Source: Hyposmocoma kahamanoa (lineage: Eukaryota; Arthropoda; Insecta; Lepidoptera; Cosmopterigidae). Taken from it: a DNA stretch of 64,000 nt. The translations under genes were made by a program, and so were the position numbers. Location: the NCBI RefSeq assembly GCF_003589595.1, contig NW_020654684.1:3795930-3859929 (forward strand), in the 5' to 3' direction. Positions 13,353-26,255 of the stretch are shown in pieces. The notes under the pieces are model-generated. The model was not told where the DNA came from, did not search any database, and saw only the letters and a list, made by a program, of their open reading frames with translations. Position 1 is the first letter of the stretch, and each line of letters starts with the position of its first letter.

Positions 13353-14188
13353 GTTTTTCAACAAGAACTTTGTTTTGTACACCAAAATAAGACAATAAAT
13401 TTAGATGTCGATGATTTAAATTTTTATAGTATTAAAAAAGTAAGATTTGGCAATTATGAATGAAAAATGAAATCTGATAAATGTCCACCACGACCACAGT
13501 TACAGATGTCGATTCTTTCTTCAAAGTATTTAATCACTTTTTGACAAAATGGTGGGTCTATTTCGTTAATAACTTCACGAACTTTGAGTTTTAAGGCTGC
13601 AATCGAAAATTTCGTTTTTTTTTTTTTTAAATTCATTGTTTCGGTGGCTGTGTGACTTGTGCCGTTGGCATTGGGCCGTTTTTTTTTTCGAAAATTCGCT
13701 GAAAATCCGGTTACGGTCAATGGATTTACGCTATTATTGATGATATGGATATCACTAACACGTGGGTTCAACAAGACTGTGCCACACAAGTCACACAGCC
13801 ACCGAAACAATTAATTTATCGCAAATGAAATTTCTCGATCGCATAATTTCACGAAATTCAGCCGTTAAGTAGCCCGCTCGATCATGTGATTTAAGACCGC
13901 TGGATTATTTTTTATGGGGTCATGTTAAAGACAGAGTCTATGCGGAGTCAATCGAATCGATTGCAGCCTTAAAGCTCAAAGTTCGTGAGTTATTAGCGAA
14001 ATAGAACCACCATTTTGTCAAAAAGTGATTAAATACTTTGATGAAAGAATCGAGTGGACATTTATCAGATATCATTTTTCATTCATAATTGCCAAACCTT
14101 ACTTTTTAATATTATAAAAATTTAAATCATCGACATCTAAATTTATAGTCTTATTTTGATTTACAAAACATAGGTCTTGTTGAAAAAC
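13353..14188. mobile_element. Palindromic mariner-like element: two inverted copies of the 3' half
   Basis: The outer ends are GTTTTTCAACAAGA and its complement. Arms of about 235-255 bp (13353-13607 and 13955-14188) both encode the transposase C-terminus in opposite directions: ALKLKVREVINEIDPPFCQK on the minus strand and ALKLKVRE on the plus strand. The plus-strand half also holds WVQQDCAT (region of the second catalytic Asp), SHTATETINL after a frame slip, and CDLRPLDYFLWG (third Asp region). A further perfect 27-bp inverted pair lies inside (13635-13661 and 13785-13811). No N-terminal transposase half is present. Confidence 0.75.
13720..14110 (+). pseudogene. Mariner-family transposase fragment, C-terminal half
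   Basis: Motifs in order are MDITNTWVQQDCAT, SHTATETINL, CDLRPLDYFLWGHVKDRVYA and SIAALKLKVRE. These fit the second and third acidic residues of the mariner DDD catalytic triad. At least two frame slips and a stop before PARSCDL break the frame. The first catalytic Asp and the DNA-binding half are absent. Confidence 0.72.
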
Positions 14189-17100
14189 CCTTTATAAAGA
14201 AATGAGTGAACGAGTAGTTTAAAGAAATTTGACACGCCTTTTGATACACCCACTTTTAACAATGTTGAAAAACAAGAAACAGTTGAATGACAGATTTCAA
14301 ACCATAGGTACAAGTAGGTATGCACATACAATTGGCTTAAACACCGCGAAGTGTACACAATATTCACAATTTATTGTTGTAAACAGTAAATATTCCAAGT
14401 TGAGTCATACAAGTAAAGTTACTAAATGAGGAATTGAGCATTCAGGACAAAATAAAAGAAATAAATATGACTGCAGTCGAAACTAATTGAGAAATTAATA
14501 TTAATTGATACAATTTGCATCGCATAAAGTCAGGTATCGACATGAAGTAACGTGCGCTGACGAAACACGTCAAGTCCTCAGATTTACAAGAGCAATTTCC
14601 ACAACATTATTGACTATTTGACATGCTAAGTTACGAGGATACATTCAAAATTAACCCGAACTCGATCGAGAGTGGCAAGAAAACCACAAGAATAGTATTA
14701 TTGCCCATAAGGATGAGATTTATACTGGATAGTGAGTGATATAAAATAGAACTGACACAGTAATCCCAACAGAGAATCCAAAGAGAACAGCGAAGGAGTG
14801 GACGTAAGTGAAGCATTGATTGAGGCAAGTATGCGCGTGTCTCACATAGCTCGATCTAAACTTAGCACCCCCAAGTGCGCCCGCGCACCGTTCATGTGCG
14901 ACTTAACGACATTGTTCTTGTTATTTTGAAGAGGAGTTAAACAAATACTGTAGAAGGTGAATCGTTAGAAAAAAAATTGTATTTGAAATATCATGAAATA
15001 AAGATGTAGAGGATAACAAAAATGATGATGTTACGATACATACATAGGCAATATTTTTAAAGTTTCAATTTTGAAGATTGCGATGTAAGCAGACTCCCTT
15101 TTGTACCTACCATTGTATTATAAATACATAGGTAAGAATAACGCATTGTAATAGTAGCGTACAATATCATATCGTAGCTCCCTATGGGCCCGTAAAATGT
15201 ACAGGTAAACACAATTCCGTCTAGACGTGCGTGAACACGGTCGTATAACGCAGCACCGCGCCTGCCGGCGACGCCGCGCCCGCGCCCGCGCCTGCGCTTG
15301 GCCACCGGCAATTGCTGACTTGCCATATTTTATGAAGTCAAGCCAACAGTGGCAATACTTTTGAAAGCATGTACACACTAAAATTAATGTAATAGCAATT
15401 TTATTTTTGAATTTTAATGTCGGTCGTTATCTAACGACCAGAAAATAAATAGTATGACTAACAATTATACGAGAGCACATTCTTGTAGACCATGGCGTTC
15501 TGGGAGGATCACAACACAGACAAAAAAGTTGAAACAGCGGAGCCGAATCACGCTGCTCGGACTTTACTACCAGGTTTTTGTCATCATTCACCAAAGCGAA
15601 ATTGTCGTATTAATTCAACATAATATTTTGCATTCCTTCCCGTTCTCTGTAAAACTAGGCATCGCCAGAAATACTTGAAATGTACTTACTTACTAAGAAG
15701 GGAATAGGCAACTTCGCCAAGCGAGCAAATCGTTTGAAGCTACTTTGATCTCATTCACTGTCAGGATGTCTCACACCATGCGTTTCAAAATCGTCCCTAT
15801 AATCACTAACTTAAAAGTTAAACTCATGTACATTGGTTGAAGCAAACATTAGACGCGCGGAGTGATGTGGTTAAAAACATCAGCTTATTTGGAATACGCT
15901 ATTTTGAGATTTTAAACCTGAACGGTCGAAGTTGGTTTTCCGACAACGTGTTTATAATTTCTCGGAACGTTTTCTTGCATAACGTTATGAACTGCGGTTA
16001 CTTACAACAAGTTTTTACAGTTCAAAGCGGCTCCAACATACTTTTTTTGAATACGGAACAGTCAGGAATCGCGGATGGACACCACCCAACACCTAAACGT
16101 CATCGTAACGTGTTGTAAAAGTAAAATTGTGTATTCAATCGCGACACAAACCCTGACGATGGCACACGAATTTCCTTGACTACAAAGAAAAATGTATGTT
16201 TATGTAGAATATGCAGTAGTGTCGACAAATGAGCAGAACGCTTGTTGAATCGGCGTCGCACTTTACGGAGCCGACGGAATCCGGAAGTGGAAAGTTCAAA
16301 AATCTTAATATTGGTAGGGTTTTGACAATCTCCGAGATAGAGACCGACAGACGTTAGCAAGTTACTTCGTTAACGTAGCCATTAAGTTACGAGCTAATTT
16401 ATTAGGGTGTAATAAATGCGATACAGATGTACTGTTTTATTACAATGTGTCTAATTTATTTATCTTACATGTTGCATAGTATTTTTAAAAGGGATTTGCA
16501 GCAGCATACATTTCGCTTGGAAGTATTAGACTTTAGACTTAGCGTATCCGTATGAATAATTCCTTAATTCATAAATTTTTAGATGAAAAACACAAATTGG
16601 TAATTATTTAAACAAATTATCACGAACAAGTTTTAACTAGTAGATCAGAGCAACGACGTCGCAGTGAAGAATGAGAGCTATCAAGGTCGGCGTACGGCGG
16701 GTTAGTTGTTATGTGCCATCCTAGTGATCCACTAGTCTCCCATAGCCACACAGTGCCAAGTGTGTTCGACAATATAGATAGGTTTCGCGAAATTGTGTTG
16801 CTCCTCCGGTTTTAACGGACAGACACGAGAATAAGCCTTTATTACACACCGCCCAGTGTAACGGACCTAGGTTTAAGATTACTTTTATGGTTAGTTACAT
16901 AAATTTAAAGCCAATGAAAGTTGAACGTGAATGAAAGCCTTGTTATTACATTTAGACTGCAAAGACTCCACGTGCTATATGACCTAGGCATTTGTTATTC
17001 CCGCGAACCACATACAAGCAAGTTTGATCAGCCGTACCAACCCACGGCCGCTCTTGACACAAAATATCGCTCTACGAACAATACGCTATTTCGCATTCAT

Positions 17101-18795
17101 TATGATCCATGGATCTTCTGCATCACCTGTGTGTGTTTTTAACAATAGTCTCATCTTTCTCAACCATTTTCAGCCTTGTCCTAGAAAAGGTAGGTACCTA
17201 AATTATGTAGAATATGTTTTTCTGACATCTTCGCAGCGGCTTGACGAGTTTGTCTTTCCTCTACATTTCAGTAAATTGATGTAGTGGACACGAACTAGGC
17301 TTATTGTTTTTACAATAATCCATAATTTCCTTCGTTCTGTATGCCTGATCTTGAAAAAGTGTCTGAGCGAAACATAAGTCGCTGTTTCTATCATCCTCGA
17401 GCCTCGATAAAAGGCTAGTGCGATGTCAATACGAAGAGAAAATATAATAATGTCAGCTAAATAAATACGACTTGTTATTCTTCCATTTTGTGGAAACCGA
17501 AGTGACGACATCGATGAAATATTATGTTGACAAAGTTCTACAAATATCGATTTTAGCGAATAATATGAAAAATATATAATTGTCATAAAGTAAACAGTAC
17601 ACATGTAAAATGATGGCCAATAAAGTCCAGAGACGTTTTGTTTTGTCTTTGTGATATAGTTTCGATTGTTAAAGGTTATAGGATTGAGTTTAATTATTTC
17701 ATTATAAAATATTTTCAAATTAGTCACCGGTTTGTGTAAATATAAGTATGTCGGTGAAAAGTACTTGAATTGCGTAAAACCTTACATGAATTAAGTGTAA
17801 ATAAAGTGTATAACAAATAGCGTTGTCAAATTTTCCACGCTCATTTGACCGCTTGTAACAACAACCTTTCAAGACGACTGACGCCAGGACTATCATGTCA
17901 AACCAAAACTGTAGATCCCACTGTGTTTTATAATTGAATTAGGTACAATAAAAATCATAGGAAACTAGATAAAAAACATAAAATAAAACAAATTAAAGAA
18001 AACTTGTTTTGCATAGTACAATGATCTAGGATATAATTAGATACAATTATTCAATACAAACTTCTTCAGCATAAATGTACAAAGTAAATGTACAAACGTT
18101 AAATGTATCTTTTAAAATTATTCGCCGAAAAAAGTCCAAAAAATGTCCTTGGACCCTTTTCTTAAAAATATTTTTTTTACATTACAATGCATCATTGGTT
18201 TGTTACGCTAGGCTAGAGCAATAGTGCATTGACGGCAGCATTGCACACACGCAGACCTAGCCGTTCGCGTCGATTATCATTCCCATACAACGCAATTGAC
18301 GAACCCTGCCTTTGAGTCGCTCAAGTGCACCCTACACGAGAAGAAATGTCTATGCAGTGTTCCCCCACCCGCCTCGCCAGACACACTGCAGACAAACTGA
18401 CTCACCTATGTCATACGAGAACCGACCTACGTATATCTGTCAGGGTAATGTCATATATGTAACCGGGGTTAGTGAAGTATACAATATTGATAATATTATT
18501 ACACGCATAAGCGTGTTTTCAATACCTTAAGTGCGCCTAACATTTCAATATCTTAATTTCAACTAACCTTTTGCATGTTTGATACGAAGAGCCAAAACGA
18601 TGCAAAAAGGTTTAGTTAGAAAAAAAATCACATATCCTATGCTCATGTCTCGTCGAACATTCGAAACAACCGCCACTAAAGCGCGAGTTCAAGTTTTGTG
18701 TAATAGATTGCACACAAAACATAAATATTTCGTATTATGCATGCATTGTTCCTTCCTGCCGCAGACGCCCGCCGCCGCTCAGCCGCGCCGTCGCA
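14189..18795. other. No gene recognised
   Basis: A very GC-rich patch (15240-15305) with repeated CGCGCCCG words stands out. The 17203-17727 minus-strand frame is AT-rich, starts with GTG and shows no domain. Nothing else is recognisable. Confidence 0.55.
15422..15439. repeat. Perfect 8-bp hairpin GGTCGTTA / TAACGACC
   Basis: The two arms are exact complements with a TC loop. It is short, so it may be chance. Confidence 0.5.
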
Positions 18796-19978
18796 CAGTG
18801 GGCCCAAATTGATAATTCTTGGACATAGGAATAACTTGTGGAGTATCGAGCTAATTTTTGTCATAGATAATAACATTCCTCAATTTTTATTCTTGTATAA
18901 TTTCTTGAAAGTTGATAGTTTCGGAGAAAAAAAATTATTATGTTTTTATATGGAGAAATATACATTTTATTTTATATCTCAAAATAATATATAATGTGCG
19001 TGGCTTACTTACAGTATAGTTCCAATCATTTTCTATATAGAAAAAATAATCCGTCTACATGTACACACGCCAGAACATCAAGCTACACATTGACGTATCT
19101 TGTTCCGTTGCAATGGAGGCGATTTTCGAACAAAAATGTGTAGTCTGATGTGCCGTTGCGCTTTGTAAGTTGCGGCAAAATTGCTAACTTTTTTATGTAC
19201 TTTTTTTAAAAAAAAAAAAATTTTAGTGTAATTTAGAGAATGTTGTAACAATTACACGAAAGTTAAGTAGAAACTGGTATATTGTGTTAAACAGTACAGA
19301 GTACTAAAAAACCGACCTCAAAAGCCCGTGGAATTACATATAATTACCAAGTTTTATTGAAATCGGTTACCGGAAAGTGCGCAAACCCGGATTCATTCCC
19401 TACTGGAGCAAAATCAAGCATTAGAGTAATTGCTCCTTATAATAAAATTTAGGAGCTATTTATAAAAATGAATCTTCATGTTCACGATCAGCCATCCTTA
19501 GAGGTGGATGATTTTCTTGAAAATTACATGGGACCACTATGGAGGTACCTTCTTTCCAACAAAAAAGAATCATGAAAATCTGTTCACAAACACCGGAGTT
19601 ATCGCGTAACATACATACAAAAAAAAACATACAGTCGAATTGAGAACCTCTTCCTTTTTTTGAAGTCATTTAAAAAATAAATAACAAATCTAAAATTTTG
19701 CACCTTTTTACTCGTAAAGCCGCAGGTACATGTAAACGGATTACTTACTATACTCTAAGTAACCCACGCACATTACATTTTCGTATATATCGAGATAACA
19801 AATAAAATGTATATTTTTCCGTACAAAAAAATAATTATAATTTTTTTCCAAAACTATCAACTTTTTAAGAAATTATACAAGAATAAAAGTTGTTAGGAAT
19901 GTTATTATCTATCACATAAAAAAAATTTGCTCGATACTCCATAAATTATTCTTATGAATTATCAATTTGGGAGCACTG
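18796..19978. mobile_element. Foldback element with ~270-bp inverted arms
   Basis: The arms 18796-19070 and 19712-19978 are inverted copies of each other. Blocks such as CAAATTGATAATTC, GCTCGATACTCCA, ATACAAGAATAAAA and CCACGCACATTA are shared. The ends begin CAGTG, as in hAT-type termini, but no 8-bp target duplication is obvious, and the GC-rich flanks outside the CAGTG are also partly complementary. The 640-bp core has no coding frame I recognise. Confidence 0.65.
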
Positions 19979-22900
19979 TGCGTCGTCGTTGCCTGCCGCC
20001 ACGCGTACCTATGGCCAAACGCAGACGACGACGGTTTCAAAATAAGACTCATTATGAACGAGACTCATAATTTATAATAAATAAGCTCGCCTGCTTATTA
20101 TTATTATTGGGTTTACTGGGTTTAATTTTTTTTAAAGGAGAGAATGGTTCGTTGTTGTTGATTCACAGCCCAGCGCAGCCCATTTGCCAATATCAATTAA
20201 GATTCTGATAGATTTGTATCAAGATTGCAGTAATTCAAATTGCGAAGCCCTCTGTGAAGCCTTACGATGAAACGAGAACACAGACGTAATAAGTTGCAAG
20301 TGGGCATCAATCAACACTAGACATTTCATACAAAGCTGCGCCGGTGTTGCTATTGTGAGGCTTCGTAAACGAAGCGTTTCGAATGTGGACGGCTAAAACG
20401 AATTAATTAACTAGAACCTAAATTTGCTGCAAATTGTAAGTTTTATCTAGTTGAATTCGATTGATTGCAACTGTTTAACTAAGAGGGTTTTACACATCTA
20501 TAATGATAAATTACCGTTTGTGCCGAGTGTAACAGAAAGTAACTTGTATCAATAATAATAGATTAACTATTCTCATGTTGAATCTTAAAATTACGTATTT
20601 ATAGATACTAAAATAAATAAAAAATAAAAAATGGCATTAGGGAAAAAACTATGGTTGAATTAATGAAATAAATGGAATAGAAACAAAAATAAAAATTAAG
20701 AGATAGTTTAAAAGCGGAGTAAAATGTTAAGACTAAAAATGTGTTGTCAAGTATATTTTATTATTATATAATAGGATAGCAATATCACATTAAAAATAAC
20801 AAATGCCTACAGGACTTTTGGTGAATAAAGTGGGTGGTGAATATATTGTGCAGTGGCACACAATATATTTATGTCCGAATTTAAGATAGCTTCTGGTAAT
20901 TAACAATTGGAAAACCCATTAGGCATCGGAGACTCTTCACCGAATACGAAGCTGTTTAAAAATAGTGAAATTAAGTATGCGAGTTTAAAGAAATTAACGA
21001 GTATTGAAAGAAAGAAAACAGTAAAAGATTCCCTATATACCTACTCGTACCTCCTTTAAATTATTATTGAAGTGAACGTGTTCATAAGTTGACTATTAAA
21101 AAGCTTTCTCTAGTGTTGTTTTAAATCTGTACCAAGTATCTGTTACGTCTTTGCTTTTTTTTTAGATAGTGAATTCATTAATCACATGATAATAAAGTAT
21201 CAATTTAAATCATTTGAGTGGGCGACAACATAATAGTCGCAGGATGCGGGCAATACTGTGATCTGTGCCAGTTTTGTACTTCGAAGTACACTGGAAGCAC
21301 GGATAGATGTGTGTATGTTCAAGCACGTACGGTATCCTGAAGCAGCGACTTCCGGGAGAAAATTTAAATTACTTTAAAATTGCAACACACTTTTATAGAA
21401 TTATTTACACTGATATAAATGTGATGATACCAATGCTAAATCAATATTTCTGTTGTATTTATTTGATGCAATAAAGAATATATTAAATGTAAATTCACAG
21501 TAGATATGTACTCGTTATACTTGTGATTGAAAAAAGTGTGTAGGATTTTACGAATTGTTTATCATTGAAGTTTTAATCGCTCAATAACACAATCAATGTC
21601 ACAGTGCATCGTCGGCTATAGGTCGTTGTTAGCTCAAGTGATGGCTCAAGAAGAACAATGGATAACAATATGGGAGCTATTCAGTTCAGCGTCGACGCCG
21701 CGTCGCACGGAGAATGCGCAGACGTCGATAACATTACGCGTGTGAGGTTGCAAATGACTGATATTAATTTGTAGCTTATATCGACAATAGGCACGAAACC
21801 TCATTTTAACGGACGTCGTAACATTTTAACATTGGCTTAGGTAAAATTAATTCCAATTGGATAATCTTGGCTTTCGACACAGAAGCTAGATTATGTACGG
21901 TAGTTGTAAGGTAAAATGTGTTGTAATTTATGCGTCTACTTCACATGCGGGAAGACTGAGCTGAGTGTTAGTTGAACGAACTTATAAACAAACATTTGAA
22001 CGAAACACGCCTGGCTTGTTTCACCACAAAACGCGAGAGTAGCGAATTTCCTCCCTACAAAAACGAGCATAGCGAGCGTGCCGCCTGTTTCCTCCGTCCA
22101 TTATGAACTAGCAAGTTGCCTTTAAAGGAACTCTGGTAATGCACAAAATGCTATTTTTAGCTGCGCCGTCGCCGCAGTGGCAACAGCGATGGGGTGTTCA
22201 CTACTGGTTACGGTTCGCTCGGCGTAGAGCGGAAGTGCCATTCGTTGAGACGAAAAGTTGATGGACGATTGAAATAGTGGCAAGAAATGGTGGTTTTTGT
22301 TTATACATAAATAGTCAACGTAACACGAGTAAATAAATAATTGTAAATAAATAACAGCTTCCAAGTTATGATTTAATTTCACAATAGTACAAGAAAGAAC
22401 ATTAGTTTACTAAACATTTAAGTAACAAATATCAACTGGACCAAACCAGTCCGCGATTGATTCTATTATGAGTCAAGTAACAAAATTTGCTGCGTAAGGG
22501 TTTTATAACCAATCCGATTAGTTCCTAAGGTGATAGACGTAAGCGTTAGAACGTGCTCTGCAGAGCTAACGCAGCAGTATTCAAACGCGGTTGCGTCAAA
22601 ATTTTCAATAGCGTTGGTTGGGCAAAATATTCTTAATCCACTCAACAACAAAAGCTTAAAGTGTTTGAAGAAGTGCAACAAATCATGAAAGACTCACGAC
22701 GCTCTCGGGAAGCTACTTTGAAGAAAGTGTGAACGAGTGAATGTTTAATGTTTCCAGTTGTGCTTAGTGTGAGTTTTAGGAAAATGTTCCATATAAATTA
22801 GTTATCATTAATATCAATTGAAATCACATATAAATTAATATTACAAATTATCTAATTTCGGTTCTGCCTATACTTGACATATACACCGATACATTGCTTC

Positions 22901-25900
22901 GGGGAATGAGGATCCTTGGCGCTGTCCTCCCTGTGCATCAGGCATGCACAACAAAAGATCAAATGATCTAAGTATATGTGTAGGCGATCCACAAGTAAAA
23001 CAATTGTCAAAATGCTTCGAAAAACACCGTGTCAATCTGTGGGCCAGCACATTCCGTCTCCGTCACTTAGTGCGCCAGAAGATCTACGGAACTCCGTGGA
23101 GTGGCCCCGCGCAAGCTAACTACTACTGCTACTAGCTCACTTTCCGCGCTTCATGCCCTTAACTTTGTCACAAAATGCACTATTATAAGCGGAACCGATT
23201 AATGGGTTCTAAAAATGTCTTAGTTACTAGTTACTTTCGCAGCTTTAAGACGTCTGGAGAAGGTATTAATTAACTTAGAACTGCTCCCAGAACTCTTCAT
23301 AAAATTCCAAGACAAACCGCGTGGTGGTTGAGAAGTACGGAGACGATATCGTGAGAATCCTCTCACTACAAAAAAAAATTGTCTTATTAGATACGCAAAG
23401 AAAGCGCCCTGGCTCCAATTCCGATTTCATATTGGACTGACATCGAGAGCACACGGTCAATGCAATGGCAACTTTCTCGGATGGTTAAAAAACCAAAATA
23501 AAAATGTAACAAGATATCATATTCAGATGCGACGCATAATCACTGTGACAGTTAGATCGCGTATTCAAAACTAATGTGGGTATAAATTCCATTCATCCAT
23601 TGCTATAGGTAATTATAAAAACTGAGTTCAAATTATCGTAGCTAAAGGACTTTGATGACAGGTTAACTACTTAGCCCGTAAGTTTAATTTAAAAACAATT
23701 CATAAGAATAATTCAGCCTTTCGGAGTCGGAAACAATAAAATCGTTAAGTGATTTGTTACATAAAAAAGACTATCCAACACTAACCATGGAATAAGTTAT
23801 AATATGTAACATAATATTATGGTATGTATAAAAACACCCTGGGATGTTAACTTAATGAGTATCGAGCAAACCGAGATCACGTCTTAGATTAGATGTTAAT
23901 TCAATTATTCGTCTATATCCTACATCAACGAACCGACATGTGAGGACATAAATGCACCTCTTAGATATGAAACTAGAGTTATGTAGACTTATAAACTGCA
24001 CTGCATTTTGGATAGGTATATCCACTTTATGCAGGTAAGCAATCGTTAAGTCCGATTTTGTTTTTTATTTTACGGGGTTTAGACAATGACGGTAATCCCG
24101 GTCGTTCAATCTAATTCAATAAACGCAGAACGAAGCTGATAATGTCGAAGTAGTTCAAAATATTTTGCGTAGTTATTTAAGTCTTCATTCTATTATGGCT
24201 ATTAATTAATCACAATGCAAGGCCTCGTATCGAATCTACACGCAGTTGAAAACACGACTTGAGGTGCGTACGGTGGTGCACGCTTCGATGTCCAACTAAA
24301 GTTCCAGTGAGTGACACAGCAGTGAACCAAAGCGAAGGGCGCGGCCGAATCAAACAGGGAATGCAAGAGATGTACGATTGATTAGATAGACAAGTTGGAA
24401 ATTATCAAGGCAGTTCCCCAAAGGTGATCGGAGAAATATCTTAGCTAAGGCAGAAACGAAAGAACATTACCCAACGTAATTCGTGGTTCAAGTATTTAAA
24501 CCAAACCAATGCAATGCAAAGTATAGGATATTACTGAGAGACTAAACGATTCCGTAGAATAACTGCTGGGTTCATTGTGTGGTGTTCGATTGCACAACCT
24601 TGCTGCCAAATATCTGCTTATTCTAGATTTTACTAATGGAGATTTATTTACAATCAACAGTAATGGTAGGATTGTATTCATGGGTCGGGTCGGTGAATGC
24701 GTTGCCCACGTAATTGAATTTGGCATAATAAGAGTAAAGTGTGGCATAATTATTGCAAGTCCGGCGCAAACGCAACAATAGCGCTGCGCCAATCCGCACG
24801 TAACTATTACTAATGTTACGACTCTAGCTGTTCCACAGACGTATTAGTATTATACGTCACTTCTTATTAATCACGCCTTGAGTGGTGCTGCGTTTACAAC
24901 TGATCAGTAAACGCAGCTAGTTTGATCACCTATACCTATGTGAATATATTGTACCCACGGCTAAGGCACACACAGGGAAAGTACTTTAAATATTGTCGAA
25001 AGCAAATACCACATATGAATTGTCACTTTCAAGTTTGTTGCTTTTTTATTGAATCGTACAATTGCACGGTGTTCGCTTAAATTAAGATGCAATGTTATTT
25101 ATTAAGGAACAAATCCTTACAATTTACCCTGTCGTTCGGCGTCTTTGAAATTCCGGATGTTTTATTTTTCATATTTTGTCGGTTCTATTCCCAAAAATGA
25201 GGCAAGTAACTTTTACGCTCTAAAAATCTTTAAATGCAGTTTTACTAACTTTTAAAAATAAAATAATGTTTCCTTCATGGAAAAAAATATCCTATCTATG
25301 CTTACTACTTTTTTTTAATTATGTAGACAACTAGATAGAACGAATCTAATCTACGTTGGAACGAGCTCGCCCTTTTGATGTGCATAGAAATGTCACTTTT
25401 GTACATAACTATTTATAGCAGCTGTGCAGCAGTGTTTTTGAATTGAATTTATAACGTGAACTCATTAACACATCCAAACACAATTTTAATCAAATAGTAA
25501 TGTTGCGTGCTGATTGCACAAGATTTCAAGAATAAAATAGATGGGTAATGTAACACAAATACCATTGCAATATTTCCTGAATAATATTATGTGTGTACCT
25601 ACGTTATTGTGTAATAAAGACGGAAGACGCTTGCACATTGTTGCACTAAATTTTAATAAAATTTTAGACTGTTCGCTTAATTATTTTAATTACCATCTTT
25701 AATTGCCACTGAACAATAATGTTAATGGGTTTTTAAAAAATAACTAAGTCAATGTAAACGCAACACCAATCGATTTGGGCGGCAAGTGGTTTTTCAGCGC
25801 TCGGGAGACAATACATCGCAGCAGAGTGGGCGGTTCTTGTGTGCGGTGAAGAGGCTGCGAATGCGCGTGGGCACTACAGAAGACATTAAGTTAATAACAG

Positions 25901-25947
25901 ACGATGTCGAAGTGCAGGATTACTGCGATGCTGTCTCTGCGATGACT
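19979..25947. other. No gene recognised
   Basis: Anonymous AT-rich sequence with an 11-bp hairpin at 20840-20869 (AATATATTGTG arms). A GC-rich frame at 25786-25950 runs into the following repeat and shows no known domain. Confidence 0.55.
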
Positions 25948-26255
25948 TTTTTTATAATAAGAAGTGACGGGACGAACAAGTCGGGCGTCTAGTGGTAAAC
26001 GACGCACCTGTCCATAACAGTTGCAGAACCACTCAAAGCTTTCAATCGCAAAGATGTAAGGCGCACTGTTACTGCGCCCGTCACCCCGAGACATAAATTG
26101 ACAAGTCCTATGCACCTGAAATTTCACCACCACACTTACCCTTTATAACCGGAACGCAGTAATGGTAACATTACATGTTTGGCGGCAGAAACAGTAAAGG
26201 GGGTAGTATGTCTCGGCATGAACTCTTTCACAAGGAGCTCTACTGCTACTTTTTC
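25948..26255 (-). repeat. RTE-like 3'-end repeat, copy 1
   Basis: On the minus strand it reads GAGCTCCTTGTGAAAGAG, TTTCTGCCGCCAAACATG, AATTTCAGGTGCATAGGACT and ends TTATTATAAAAAAAG. The arrangement resembles 3' untranslated ends of moth RTE LINEs and their short derivatives; that comparison is from memory. About 300 bases align with the 32.3-kb copy. Confidence 0.55.

Noticed and set aside
17203..17727. 174-codon minus-strand open frame
   Set aside because: It starts with GTG, is AT-rich in the way random open frames are, and shows no domain or splice context that I recognise.
22868..23050. Minus-strand frame with CFTCGSPTHILRS resembling a gag zinc knuckle
   Set aside because: The last cysteine of the CCHC pattern is missing and no gag-like sequence surrounds it, so the match is probably chance.
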